In this document: piece by piece, positions 55,613 to 64,000 of the stretch | Numbering within the stretch: position 1 is the stretch's first letter | Layout of the letters: every line of letters starts with the position of its first letter | NCBI RefSeq assembly: GCF_900102875.1 | Contig: NZ_FNGH01000002.1 | Location: forward strand, 186,001-250,000 | Direction: 5' to 3' | Source: Franzmannia pantelleriensis | Lineage (GTDB): Bacteria; Pseudomonadota; Gammaproteobacteria; Pseudomonadales; Halomonadaceae | DNA: 64,000 bases | The notes under the pieces: model-generated | The model's input: only the letters and a program-made list of their open reading frames with translations | Database searches by the model: none | Told to the model about the DNA's origin: nothing | Program-made: the position numbers and the translations under genes

Positions 55613-57037
55613 ATGTTGTCATCGACCGGAGAGCGACTCAGCGAGGCTGACCTGACAGGCCACGATGTGCTGGTGATTGGCGGCGGCAATGCCGCGCTGT
55701 GTGCCGCACTGTCGGCCCGCGAGCAGGGTGCCAGCGTGCTGCTGCTGGAGAGTGCGCCGCGCAAGTGGCGCGGCGGCAACAGCATTCACACCCGTAACCT
55801 ACGCTGTATGCACCGCGAGCCCACCGATGTGCTGAGTGACGCCTATCTCGAGGACGAGTTCTTCGACGACGTATGGCGGGTCACCGGCGGCATCACCAAT
55901 GAGGCTCTGGCGCGACACGTGATCCGCGCTTCGGAAACCTGCACCGACTGGATGAAGGGCTACGGCGTGCGTTTCCAGCCGTCGCTGGGTGGCACCCTGC
56001 ACCTGGGGCGCACCAATGCCTTTTTCCTGGGTGGCGGCAAGGCACTGGTCAACACTTACTACCAGGCCGCCGAGCGCCTTGGAGTGACGATCCTGTACGA
56101 GGCCGAAGCCGAACAGCTGGTGTTTGACGGCAAGCGCTTCGACTACGCCCTGGTCAACTACAACGGTTCGCCGCGCAAGGTCAGCGCCAAGGCGGTGGTG
56201 ATCGCCTCGGGGGGCTTCGAGTCCAACCAGGCGTGGCTGGAAGAGGCCTGGGGGGAGGTGTCGCGCAACTTCCTGATCCGCGGCACGCGGTTTAACCAGG
56301 GCAAGATGCTGCGCGCGCTGATCGACAACGGCGCCAAGATCATCGGCGACCCCACCCAGGGGCATGCGGTGGCCATCGATGCCCGGGCGCCCAAGTATGA
56401 CGGCGGTATCGTCACCCGGGTCGACTGCGTGTCGCTGGGCATCGTGGTCAACCGCGACGGTGAGCGTTTCTACGATGAGGGCGAGGACTTCTGGCCCAAG
56501 CGCTACGCCATCTGGGGGCGGCTGATTGCCAAGCAGCCGGGGCAGGTAGGCTATTCGATTACCGACGCCAAGGCCCAGGGGCGCTTTATGCCCTCGGTAT
56601 TTCCCCCCGAGCAGGCCGATACCCTCGAGGAGCTGGCGGCCAAGCTCGAGCTGCCGGTCGACGCGGTGCGCAATACCGTGGATGAGTTCAATGCCGCAGT
56701 GCAGCCCGGCAACTTCGACCACAGCGTGCTCGACGACTGCCACACCCGGGGCGTCACACCCGAGAAGACCCACTGGGCGCAGCGCATCGACGCGCCGCCG
56801 TTCTACGGCTACCCGCTGCGCACCGGCATCACTTTCACCTACCTGGGGGCCGAAGTCGACGACAAGGCGCGCATGTACATGGACAGCGGCGAGCTGTCCG
56901 ACAACGTCTTCCTGGCCGGTGAGATCATGGCCGGCAACATTCTCGGCCAGGGCTACGTCGCCGGCTTCGGCATGACCATCGGCACCGTATTCGGCCGCAT
57001 CGCAGGCACAGAGGCAGGCAGCTATGCAAAAGATTGA
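55613..57037 (+). CDS. tcuA: FAD-dependent tricarballylate dehydrogenase TcuA
   Basis: A 474-aa flavoprotein. The FAD motif is VLVIGGGNAALCAALSAREQGASVLLLES, then KWRGGNSIHTRNLRCMH, LGRTNAFFLGGGKALVN and the C-terminal FLAGEIMAGNILGQGYVAGFGMTIGTVFGRIAG; these follow Salmonella TcuA closely. It oxidises tricarballylate to cis-aconitate. The ATG at 55613 has GGGAGA upstream; it overlaps tcuB by 14 nt. Confidence 0.93.
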   Translation: MLSSTGERLSEADLTGHDVLVIGGGNAALCAALSAREQGASVLLLESAPRKWRGGNSIHTRNLRCMHREPTDVLSDAYLEDEFFDDVWRVTGGITNEALARHVIRASETCTDWMKGYGVRFQPSLGGTLHLGRTNAFFLGGGKALVNTYYQAAERLGVTILYEAEAEQLVFDGKRFDYALVNYNGSPRKVSAKAVVIASGGFESNQAWLEEAWGEVSRNFLIRGTRFNQGKMLRALIDNGAKIIGDPTQGHAVAIDARAPKYDGGIVTRVDCVSLGIVVNRDGERFYDEGEDFWPKRYAIWGRLIAKQPGQVGYSITDAKAQGRFMPSVFPPEQADTLEELAAKLELPVDAVRNTVDEFNAAVQPGNFDHSVLDDCHTRGVTPEKTHWAQRIDAPPFYGYPLRTGITFTYLGAEVDDKARMYMDSGELSDNVFLAGEIMAGNILGQGYVAGFGMTIGTVFGRIAGTEAGSYAKD

Positions 57038-58133
57038 GGCACTGATCGAGGAAACCCGCAACAACATGACGATCTGCAATGCCTGCCGGTATTGCGAGGG
57101 GTTCTGCCCGGTATTCCCGGCCATGGAGCGGCGCCGCGCCTTCACCCCCGAAGATCTCAAGTACTTGGCCAACCTGTGCCATAACTGCGGCGAGTGCTAC
57201 TACGCCTGCCAGTACGCGCCGCCCCATGAGTTCGCCGTCAACGTGCCGCAGTCGATGGCCAAACTGCGCGTCGAGTCTTATCGCCAGTACGCTTGGCCGG
57301 GGCCGCTGGCCAAGCTGTTCGACCGCAATGGCCTGCTCGCCGCGCTGGCACTGGCGGTGGGGGTGACCCTGCTGCTACTGATTGCGGTCGGGCTCAACGG
57401 CGGCCTGGCGGCACTGGTCACCGCCCAGCATGGCGGCGATTTCTATGCGCTGATGCCGCATAACGTGATGGTGGTGACCTTCGGCTCGGTGTCGCTGTTC
57501 GTGCTGTTAGCTCTAGTGATGGGGATGCTGCGCTTCTGGCGCGAGAGCGGCGAGGGCGTGGCCGGACTGCGTGATGCCCCAAGCTGGCGACAGGCGCTCA
57601 AAGAGACCTTTTCGCTCAAGCACCTCCACGGTCAGAACGAGGTCGGCTGTACCTATCCGGATGCCTACCACTCGCACTGGCGGCGGCGCTTTCACCACTT
57701 CACCTTCTACGGCTTCATGCTTAGTTTCGCTGCCACCGTGACCGGCACCATCTACCACTATGTGTTCGGCTGGCAGGCACCCTACGACTTCACCAGCCTG
57801 CCCAAGCTGTTCGGTACCCTGGGCGGCATCGGCCTGCTGATCGGCCCGGCGGGGCTGCTGTACCTCAAGCTGGTGCGCGACCCGGACACCGCCGACGTGC
57901 GCCAGATGGGCATGGACGTGGCCTTCATCGCGCTGCTGTGGCTGACCGGCTTCACCGGCCTGGCGCTGATGCTGCTGCGCGAGACCTCGGCCATGGGCGT
58001 GATGCTGGTGGTGCACCTGGGGGTGGTGATGGCGCTGTTCATCACTATGCCCTATGGCAAGTTCGTGCACGGCTTCTATCGCTTGCTGGCGGTCTATCGC
58101 AACGCCCTGGAGCGCAACCGCGAGGGCCGCTGA
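57024..58133 (+). CDS. tcuB: Tricarballylate utilisation protein TcuB (4Fe-4S/cytochrome-b type)
   Basis: A 369-aa protein. Two 4Fe-4S sites come first (Cys18, 21, 24, 28 and Cys52, 55, 58, 62), then a membrane part with about six helices and paired histidines (HSHWRRRFHHFTFYGF, VVHLGVVMALF) likely for heme. TcuB re-oxidises the TcuA flavin and passes electrons to the quinone pool. Confidence 0.94.
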   Translation: MQKIEALIEETRNNMTICNACRYCEGFCPVFPAMERRRAFTPEDLKYLANLCHNCGECYYACQYAPPHEFAVNVPQSMAKLRVESYRQYAWPGPLAKLFDRNGLLAALALAVGVTLLLLIAVGLNGGLAALVTAQHGGDFYALMPHNVMVVTFGSVSLFVLLALVMGMLRFWRESGEGVAGLRDAPSWRQALKETFSLKHLHGQNEVGCTYPDAYHSHWRRRFHHFTFYGFMLSFAATVTGTIYHYVFGWQAPYDFTSLPKLFGTLGGIGLLIGPAGLLYLKLVRDPDTADVRQMGMDVAFIALLWLTGFTGLALMLLRETSAMGVMLVVHLGVVMALFITMPYGKFVHGFYRLLAVYRNALERNREGR

Positions 58134-58156
58134 GCGGCGATGGCAGAGGGGTGTCG

Positions 58157-59011
58157 CTACAGCCTGAACCCCTCGATGATGTGTTGGGCCAGTCCCTCGA
58201 TCACTGGGGAGGTGGCCTCCGGCGACCGTAGCAGCACGATCGAGGCATCCGGCAGGGCAGGAAAGCCGTCAGTTTCGTCGAGGATGCGCATGCCTGGGGT
58301 CACCAGGCTCTTCATCCATGCCGATACGGCCAGTCCGGCGCCGACGACGGCCTGCAGGGTGGCCAGGCTGGGGCTGCTGTAGGCGACACGATAGGAAAGG
58401 CCGGCCCGGGTCAAAGCGTTGCAGGCGTGGCGTCGGCAGAAGCAGGGCTCTTCGAACAGCGCCAGCGGTAGCGGTGACTGCCGCTGTGTCGCATGCGACT
58501 CAGCCGCCACCCATACCGTTTCATCCTGGAGCAGGATCTCGCCGATCTCGTGACCCACCTCGCGGGTCACGATGCTCAGGTCGAGTTGGCCCTTGTGGCG
58601 ATTGATCAACTCGGAGGAGGGGGCGCATTGCACCTCGACATCCACCAGCGGCCAGGTATGCGAGAAGGACTTCAGGATGCCCGGCAAAAAGCGCATCACG
58701 TAGTCGTCAGGTACCCCAAGCTTCACTTTGCCGACCATGTCCGGTTGGCGAAGCATGGTGAGTGCCTCGCCATGCAGGTCGAGGATGCGTCGCGCATAGC
58801 CGAGCAGGGTCGCCCCCTCGCTGGTCAGCAGCATCTGACGGCCTTGCCGTTCGAACAGCTGGCGCTGGATCACATCCTCCTCTAGTCGCTTGATCTGCAT
58901 ACTCACGGCGGACTGTGTTCGGTTCACTGCCTGTGCGGCGCGAGTGAATCCGCCGTGATCGACGATGGCGACGAAGGTACGAAGCAGTTCGTGATCGATG
59001 GTCTGGAGCAT
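58157..59011 (-). CDS. LysR family transcriptional regulator (LrhA-like)
   Basis: A 284-aa regulator with the winged helix ELLRTFVAIVDHGGFTRAAQAVNRTQSAVSMQIKRLEE and a substrate-binding domain from about 90 on. The pattern resembles the LrhA group. It converges with tcuB (23 nt) and is divergent from a DUF1127 gene with an LTTR-type dyad in the gap. Salmonella tcuR is also LysR-type, but it is transcribed divergently from tcuABC, so the DUF1127 link is more likely here. Confidence 0.9.
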   Translation of the reverse strand: MLQTIDHELLRTFVAIVDHGGFTRAAQAVNRTQSAVSMQIKRLEEDVIQRQLFERQGRQMLLTSEGATLLGYARRILDLHGEALTMLRQPDMVGKVKLGVPDDYVMRFLPGILKSFSHTWPLVDVEVQCAPSSELINRHKGQLDLSIVTREVGHEIGEILLQDETVWVAAESHATQRQSPLPLALFEEPCFCRRHACNALTRAGLSYRVAYSSPSLATLQAVVGAGLAVSAWMKSLVTPGMRILDETDGFPALPDASIVLLRSPEATSPVIEGLAQHIIEGFRL

Positions 59012-59022
59012 AAGGGCTTTCC

Positions 59023-59037
59023 ATCAACGCGGTTGAT
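59023..59037. promoter_or_regulatory. LysR-type operator dyad
   Basis: ATCAAC-GCG-GTTGAT is a perfect 15-bp dyad containing the LTTR pattern T-N11-A. It lies 12 nt upstream of the LysR start and 80 nt before the DUF1127 gene, as expected for autoregulation and divergent control. Confidence 0.6.
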
Positions 59038-59117
59038 GTTGTGCATAAAAAGTATTCGTTGGATTGATTCTAGTGGCTCCACGACACTTCCTCCACACCC
59101 CTCAGGAGGAAGTTGCC

Positions 59118-59387
59118 ATGACCATGGACTCGATCTCCCCTTCGGCTCCCCAGGGCAATGCCTGCGCCCGTCATCCGGCCCAGCACGCAGCGCGTCAACG
59201 GTGGCGGTTTATCGTACGGCTGTGGCACTGGGCACGCCGTATGGACCGGCTCGCTCAGCTGCGTCGGGAGCGCAATCAGCTGCATGAGCTCAGCGATGAA
59301 CTGCTGCGGGATATTGGCTTGACGCGTCACGAGGCCAACCGTGAGAGTCGTCGCCACTTTTGGGACGATATCGGCTGGCGACGCTGA
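59118..59387 (+). CDS. DUF1127 domain protein
   Basis: An 89-aa basic protein. The C-terminal part LHELSDELLRDIGLTRHEANRESRR is the DUF1127 (YjiS-like) signature, found in small arginine-rich proteins linked to RNA or phosphate/polyamine control in other bacteria. The ATG at 59118 has AGGAGGA 7 nt upstream. Divergent from LysR. Confidence 0.88.
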   Translation: MTMDSISPSAPQGNACARHPAQHAARQRWRFIVRLWHWARRMDRLAQLRRERNQLHELSDELLRDIGLTRHEANRESRRHFWDDIGWRR

Positions 59388-59455
59388 CTACGGCGAGGGC
59401 GTGGCGTTTATGATACCTTGGCGCGATCTTTTGCCGTTGCTACATCAAGGATGTC

Positions 59456-61801
59456 ATGGACGCACACGCCGCTATTATCGCCCGCCTTGCCGACGAGCTC
59501 GCCGTACGCCCCCAGCAGGTGTCGGCCACCGTGGAACTGCTCGACGGCGGGGCTACCGTGCCCTTCATCTCGCGCTACCGCAAGGAGGTCACCGGGGGCC
59601 TCGACGATACCCAGCTGCGCCAGCTCGATGAACGCCTGATTTATCTACGTGAGCTGGAGGAGCGCCGCGCCGCGGTACTCGCCGCCATCGACGAGCAGGG
59701 CAAGCTCGACGACGATCTCAAGCGCCAGATCGAGGCCGCCGATACCAAGCAGCGTCTCGAGGATCTCTATCTTCCCTACAAGAAGAAGCGCCGCACCAAG
59801 GCACAGATCGCCCGCGAGGCGGGGCTCGAGCCGCTGGCCGAGGCGCTGCTCGCCGACCCGAGCCTGGATCCGCAGGCCGAGGCCAGCCGCTACCTGCGAC
59901 CCGCCGAGGGTGAGACGCCGGCGGTCGAGGACGCCAAGGCGGCGCTGGACGGCGCCAAGCAGATTCTCATGGAGCGCTTTGCCGAAGAGGCCGAACTGGT
60001 CGGTACGCTGCGCGAGCGGCTGTGGGCCGAAGGCCAGCTGAGTGCGCGGGTGATCGCCGGCCAGGAGCAGCAGGGCGCCAAGTTCTCCGACTACTTCGAG
60101 CACGACGAGGCGCTGGCCAAGACCCCCTCGCACCGCGCCCTGGCGATGTTCCGTGGGCGCAACGAAGGCGTGCTGAGTCTGGCCATCAAGCTACCCGGCG
60201 AGGACGAGGCGCCGCTGCATCCGGCCCAGGTGGCCATCGCCCAGCACGTGGGTATCAGTGACCGCGGTCGGGCCGCCGACAAGTGGCTCGCCGAGGTGGT
60301 GCGCTGGACCTGGCGGGTCAAGCTCTATACCCACCTCGAGACCGAGCTGATGGGGCGCTTGCGCGAACGCGCCGAGCAGGAGGCGATCGGGGTCTTCGCC
60401 GCCAACCTCAAGGACCTGCTGCTGGCGGCGCCGGCCGGACCCAAGGCGACGCTGGCCATCGACCCTGGCCTGCGCACCGGCTGCAAGGTGGCGGTGGTGG
60501 ACGCCACCGGTCAATTCCTCGAGCACGCCACCATCTACCCCCACGCGCCGCAAAAGCGCTGGGACGAGGCGCTGGCGGTGCTCGGCAAGCTGGTCGAGCG
60601 CCACGGCGTGGAGCTGATTGCCGTGGGCAACGGTACCGCCAGCCGCGAGACCGACAAGCTGGCCGGCGAGCTGATCAAGCGCCTGGCGCCGCGCCAGCTG
60701 GCCAAGGTCATGGTCAGCGAGGCCGGGGCCTCGGTCTATTCGGCCTCGGAGTATGCCGCCCGCGAGTTCCCCGACCTCGACGTCACCATCCGCGGCGCGG
60801 TCTCCATTGCCCGGCGCCTGCAGGACCCGCTCGGCGAGCTGGTCAAGATCGAGCCCAAGTCGATCGGCGTCGGCCAGTATCAGCACGATGTCTCCCAGGT
60901 GCAGCTGTCGCGCAGCCTGGAGGCGGTGATCGAGGACTGCGTCAACGCCGTGGGGGTCGATCTCAACATGGCCTCCGTGGCGCTGCTGTCACGGGTCTCG
61001 GGGCTCAACCTGGGGCTGGCCGAGAACATCGTCGCGCGGCGTAACGCCGAGGGGGCCTTCAGCAGCCGCCGCGCGCTGCTCGAGGTCAGCCGGCTGGGGC
61101 CCAAGACCTTCGAGCAGTGCGCCGGTTTCCTGCGCATCATGGGCGGCGACAACCCTCTCGACGCCAGCGCCGTGCACCCCGAGGCGTATTCGCTGGTGGA
61201 GCGTATTGCCGAGCGCAGCGGCCGGCCGCTGGGCAGTCTGATCGGCGACAGCGCCACCCTCAAGGCGCTCAAGCCGGCGGACTTTGCCGATGAGCGCTTC
61301 GGCGTGCCCACTGTCAGCGATATCTTGAACGAGCTCGACAAGCCGGGCCGCGATCCGCGCCCCGAGTTCAAGGCCGCCGAGTTCCGCGAAGGCGTCGAGA
61401 CGCTCGAGGACCTCGAGGTTGGCATGCTGCTCGAGGGCACGGTGACCAACGTCACTCACTTTGGCGCCTTCGTCGACGTTGGCGTGCATCAGGATGGCCT
61501 GGTGCACATCTCGGCGCTCTCCCACAAGTTCGTCGAGGACCCGCGCTCAGTGGTCAAGGCCGGCGACATCGTCAAGGTCAAGGTGATGAGCGTCGATCTC
61601 GAGCGCGCGCGGATCGGGCTCAGCATGCGCCTCGATGACCAACCCGGCGAGCAGGACAGTAGTAGCCCGAGGCAAACCCGCAGCGACAAACCGTCGCGCA
61701 AGCGCGAGCCGCGCTCGTCACGGCAGGCCAAGGGCCAGGCCGACGGGCAGGTCGGCGCCCTGGGTGCTGCACTGCTGCAGGCGCGCCGTAAGGGCAAGTA
61801 G
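59456..61801 (+). CDS. tex: Tex RNA-binding transcription accessory protein
   Basis: A 781-aa protein with the Tex layout: N-terminal helical part (VPFISRYRKEVTGGLDD, RLEDLYLPYKKKRRTKAQIAREAGLEPLA), a YqgF-like domain (LAIDPGLRTGCKVAVVDATG), helix-hairpin-helix (VGVDLNMASVALLSRVSGLN), and an S1 RNA-binding domain (about 650-725; VGMLLEGTVTNVTHFGAFVDVGVHQDGLVH). A basic, low-complexity tail follows. It helps transcription and virulence genes in other species. Confidence 0.95.
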   Translation: MDAHAAIIARLADELAVRPQQVSATVELLDGGATVPFISRYRKEVTGGLDDTQLRQLDERLIYLRELEERRAAVLAAIDEQGKLDDDLKRQIEAADTKQRLEDLYLPYKKKRRTKAQIAREAGLEPLAEALLADPSLDPQAEASRYLRPAEGETPAVEDAKAALDGAKQILMERFAEEAELVGTLRERLWAEGQLSARVIAGQEQQGAKFSDYFEHDEALAKTPSHRALAMFRGRNEGVLSLAIKLPGEDEAPLHPAQVAIAQHVGISDRGRAADKWLAEVVRWTWRVKLYTHLETELMGRLRERAEQEAIGVFAANLKDLLLAAPAGPKATLAIDPGLRTGCKVAVVDATGQFLEHATIYPHAPQKRWDEALAVLGKLVERHGVELIAVGNGTASRETDKLAGELIKRLAPRQLAKVMVSEAGASVYSASEYAAREFPDLDVTIRGAVSIARRLQDPLGELVKIEPKSIGVGQYQHDVSQVQLSRSLEAVIEDCVNAVGVDLNMASVALLSRVSGLNLGLAENIVARRNAEGAFSSRRALLEVSRLGPKTFEQCAGFLRIMGGDNPLDASAVHPEAYSLVERIAERSGRPLGSLIGDSATLKALKPADFADERFGVPTVSDILNELDKPGRDPRPEFKAAEFREGVETLEDLEVGMLLEGTVTNVTHFGAFVDVGVHQDGLVHISALSHKFVEDPRSVVKAGDIVKVKVMSVDLERARIGLSMRLDDQPGEQDSSSPRQTRSDKPSRKREPRSSRQAKGQADGQVGALGAALLQARRKGK

Positions 61802-61837
61802 TGACCGGTCGACAAAACACCTTTCACGCCTGATGCC

Positions 61838-61865
61838 TTGAAAGGTCTCGACCAGGCACCATAAT
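61838..61865 (+). promoter_or_regulatory. gshA promoter
   Basis: TTGAAA (61838-61843), 16 bp, CATAAT (61860-61865): a strong sigma-70 pair between tex and gshA. The start point would be near 61872, leaving a leader of about 90 nt. Confidence 0.6.
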
Positions 61866-61876
61866 GTGTCACTTAT

Positions 61877-61905
61877 GCGAGCGTCGCGGACTTCCCGACG
61901 CTCGC
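61877..61905 (+). other. Hairpin in the gshA leader
   Basis: GCGAGCGTCG and CGACGCTCGC (10 bp, 9-nt loop) just after the predicted start point, followed by CCCGTTT. It could be an early terminator, a tex terminator, or a 5' stabilising stem. Confidence 0.5.
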
Positions 61906-61964
61906 CCCGTTTCATCAGCGAAGAGGGGCCGGGCCCCATCCTTCCATGCCATGGGGTGTTCACC

Positions 61965-63581
61965 TTGTCCGAGCAACTCGCTTCCGTTATCGCCCGGCTC
62001 AAGGCGCCGGCCCGACAAGGCCAGATCGGTCGCCTGCGTCGCGGCATCGAGAAAGAGGGCCTGCGCGTGGACGCGTCCGGTCGTATCGTCCAGACGCCGC
62101 ATCCCCATGCGCTGGGTGCCAAGCTGACCCATCCGCATATCACCACCGACTACTCCGAAGCGCTGCTCGAGTACATCACGCCGGTGTATTGCCGACCCGC
62201 CGACGCCTTGGGGTTTCTCGGTGACCTGCACCGCTTCAGCTATCGTCACCTCGGCAATGAGCTGATCTGGCCGGCCAGCATGCCGGCACGTTTGGCCGGC
62301 AATGCCAGCGTGCCCATCGCCGACTACGGCAGCTCCAATATCGGCACCATGAAGCACGTCTACCGCAAGGGCCTCGACGTACGCTACGGGCGTATCATGC
62401 AGGCCATCGCCGGGGTTCACTACAACGTGTCGTTACCCGACGACCTGTGGCCGATGCTGCGCGAGATCGACCCTCAGGCGCCGAATGCATCGGCGTCGTC
62501 CGACGCCGACTACCGTTCGAGCCGTTATTTCGGGCTGATTCGCCATTTCCGACGCAACAGCTGGCTGCTGATGTACCTGTTCGGCGCCTCGCCGGCGATC
62601 GACCGCAGCTTTCTGGACGGCAAGCCGGCTCCGGAGTGGCTCGAGGCCCACGGCAGCGATACGCTGCTTGCGCCCTATGCCACTACGTTGCGGATGTCCG
62701 GGCTCGGCTACCAGAACAAGGTTCAGGAGCAGCTCAAGATCTGCTTCAATTCGCTGTCGAACTACGTCGGCACCCTGCGCCATGCGATCTCCACCCCCTG
62801 GCCGCCCTACCAGGCACTGGGCGTCAATCGCGGCGACGCCTGGCAGCAGCTCAACGCCAACATCCTGCAGATCGAGAACGAGTACTACAGCGACATTCGC
62901 CCCAAACGCGTGGCGCGCCACGACGAGACCCCGAGCCAGGCCCTCGAGGCACGCGGGGTGGAGTATATCGAGGTGCGCTGTCTCGATCTCAATCCGTTCC
63001 TGCCGCTGGGTGTCGACGCTGCCCAGATGTATTTCCTGGATACCTTCCTGATGTGGTGCCTGCTCTCGGAGAGCCCGTGGATCCCCGACGATGAGTGCGA
63101 TCATCTCGACGACAATCGCCGCCTGGTGGTGGAGCGTGGACGTGACCCGGCGATGCGCTTGAATATCGATGGCGAACCGCGCTCGGTGGCCGACCGTGGC
63201 GCCGAGATATTCGCCGAACTCGCGGCGGTGGCTGAACTGCTCGACAGTCGCGAGGAGGGTAGCCCGCACAGCGAGTCGGTGCGGGGGCTGGCGCCGCTGC
63301 TGGATGACCCTTCCCTGACGCCCTCGGGGCGCGTCATGGCGCGGCTTCAGTCGACCCATGAGAGCTTCGCCGAGATGATGTTGGCCCTGGCCCATGAGCA
63401 GGCCGAACAGTTCCGCAGCGAGCCGGTGGATGCCGCCTATCAGGCGTTGCTCGAGGAGCTGATCGAGACCTCGCACCGCCAGCAGGGCGAGATCGAGGCC
63501 GCCGACGATGAGGGGTTCAGCGCCTTCCTCGACGGCTATTTCACCCGTGCTCGTGAACCTCGGGCGGCACGCGCCGTCTGA
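61965..63581 (+). CDS. gshA: Glutamate-cysteine ligase
   Basis: A 538-aa enzyme making gamma-glutamylcysteine for glutathione. RRGIEKEGLRVDASG, HITTDYSEALLEYITPV, GMKHVYRKGLDVRYGRIMQAIAGVHYN-like (actual IGTMKHVYRKGLDVRYG) and LNANILQIENEYYSDIRPKR are family blocks. The TTG at 61965 is chosen because GGGGTG lies 6 nt upstream and it gives a normal N-terminus; the GTG at 61956 is close behind, and the upstream ATGs would sit in the leader hairpin. Confidence 0.9.
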   Translation: MSEQLASVIARLKAPARQGQIGRLRRGIEKEGLRVDASGRIVQTPHPHALGAKLTHPHITTDYSEALLEYITPVYCRPADALGFLGDLHRFSYRHLGNELIWPASMPARLAGNASVPIADYGSSNIGTMKHVYRKGLDVRYGRIMQAIAGVHYNVSLPDDLWPMLREIDPQAPNASASSDADYRSSRYFGLIRHFRRNSWLLMYLFGASPAIDRSFLDGKPAPEWLEAHGSDTLLAPYATTLRMSGLGYQNKVQEQLKICFNSLSNYVGTLRHAISTPWPPYQALGVNRGDAWQQLNANILQIENEYYSDIRPKRVARHDETPSQALEARGVEYIEVRCLDLNPFLPLGVDAAQMYFLDTFLMWCLLSESPWIPDDECDHLDDNRRLVVERGRDPAMRLNIDGEPRSVADRGAEIFAELAAVAELLDSREEGSPHSESVRGLAPLLDDPSLTPSGRVMARLQSTHESFAEMMLALAHEQAEQFRSEPVDAAYQALLEELIETSHRQQGEIEAADDEGFSAFLDGYFTRAREPRAARAV

Positions 63582-63614
63582 ATCAGCCATATCGACACCC
63601 TTCGAGGACCTCGT

Positions 63615-64000
63615 GTGATCGCAACTCTCAAGGCGCTGTCAGCGCGCCACTGGAGCCTTGCCGGGCTTACGTTCTGTGCCCTGATGATGGTCGTGGCACT
63701 GCTGCTCGAGCACGCTGCCGGGCTGGAGCCCTGCCCGCTGTGCATCTTCCAGCGTGTCGCGGTAGCAGCGGCGGCGGCGGTGCTGCTGCTGGCGGCGCTG
63801 CATAACCCGCGCGGCGTCGGCATGATCGTGTATGGCGGCCTGGGGCTGGTGGCGGTATTCGGCGGTATTGGCGTGGCCTGGCGCCACCTGTGGCTACAGT
63901 CGCTGCCGGCGGACCAGGTGCCGAGCTGTGGTCCTGGACTCGACTATATGATGGAGATCCTACCGTGGCGCGACGTGCTGGCGATGGTGCTGTCGGGCTC
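63615..64000 (+). CDS. dsbB: Disulfide bond formation protein DsbB, partial
   Basis: The gene runs off the right edge after about 128 codons. GTG start with GAGG upstream. Membrane helices lie at about 15-31, 45-62 and 70-90. The first periplasmic pair is Cys40-Pro-Leu-Cys43 in GLEPCPLCIFQRVAV; the second loop shows VPSCGPGL with one cysteine so far. DsbB re-oxidises DsbA with quinone. Confidence 0.93.
   Translation, partial: MIATLKALSARHWSLAGLTFCALMMVVALLLEHAAGLEPCPLCIFQRVAVAAAAAVLLLAALHNPRGVGMIVYGGLGLVAVFGGIGVAWRHLWLQSLPADQVPSCGPGLDYMMEILPWRDVLAMVLSG

Noticed and set aside
58157-59011. LysR gene as tcuR
   Set aside because: It is convergent with tcuB, resembles LrhA, and has its dyad on the DUF1127 side; a GntR protein is next to tcuA. 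Not excluded, but weaker.

Overview
This 64 kb window looks like chromosomal DNA of a GC-rich, moderately halophilic gammaproteobacterium, most likely a member of the Halomonadaceae. The reasons are the high GC content, the acidic proteins, and gammaproteobacterial gene orders: tesA divergent from ybbAP, nrdR-ribD-ribBA-ribH-nusB-thiL-pgpA, and yrfG-hslR-hslO. An organic-osmolyte (glucosylglycerate-type) gene pair and a TTT carboxylate uptake system fit the same picture. No rRNA, tRNA, CRISPR array, prophage or insertion sequence was seen. Genes are packed on both strands, and the window cuts alr at the left edge and dsbB at the right edge.

Layout. 0-8 kb: end of alr, a lipid A acyltransferase, a DUF1328 membrane peptide, ettA, a small PA3496-type protein, a short LOV blue-light receptor with its own promoter, two transporters, a SelW-like protein, and a ParE/Phd-type toxin-antitoxin pair. 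7.5-12.9 kb: tesA and ybbAP with overlapping start codons, then glyA. 13.1-16.7 kb: a phosphatase plus glycosyltransferase pair for a glycosyl-glycerate solute, and a beta-CASP nuclease. 16.7-21.3 kb: a sulfur cluster (exported DsrE, DUF2892, persulfide dioxygenase, SulP, split YeeE/YedE) behind an FNR/Anr-like site. 21.3-26.2 kb: DsbG-like protein, a copper-type P-ATPase, and a GH13_18 phosphorylase that could recycle the same glycosyl-glycerate solute. 26.2-31.8 kb: nrdR and the riboflavin/thiamine operon, interrupted by a structured repeat. 31.8-41 kb: DUF945 protein, an AsrA-type Lon protease behind a sigma-32-like promoter and a hairpin over its ribosome binding site, ilvD, two oxidoreductases, and a second copy of the repeat.

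41-46 kb: nudE, yrfG, hslR, hslO, pckA (with a HexR-like operator) and an exported msrB. 46-58 kb is the main catabolic accessory region: an MFS transporter, a ThDP enzyme and an SDR on one strand; a TTT carboxylate transporter (tctC-tctA-tctB) and an aldehyde dehydrogenase on the other; then a GntR regulator divergent from tcuA-tcuB (tricarballylate oxidation). 58-64 kb: a LysR regulator divergent from a DUF1127 protein, tex, gshA, and the start of dsbB.

The most notable non-coding signal is a 118-nt element present twice in opposite orientations (27921-28038 and 40871-40988). Its predicted stems are kept by compensatory changes between the copies. Other signals worth testing are the heat-shock promoter/hairpin overlap at the Lon-type gene, the dyad over the LOV promoter, the FNR-like site of the sulfur cluster, the HexR-like site at pckA, and a 35-codon ORF with a near-perfect ribosome binding site.
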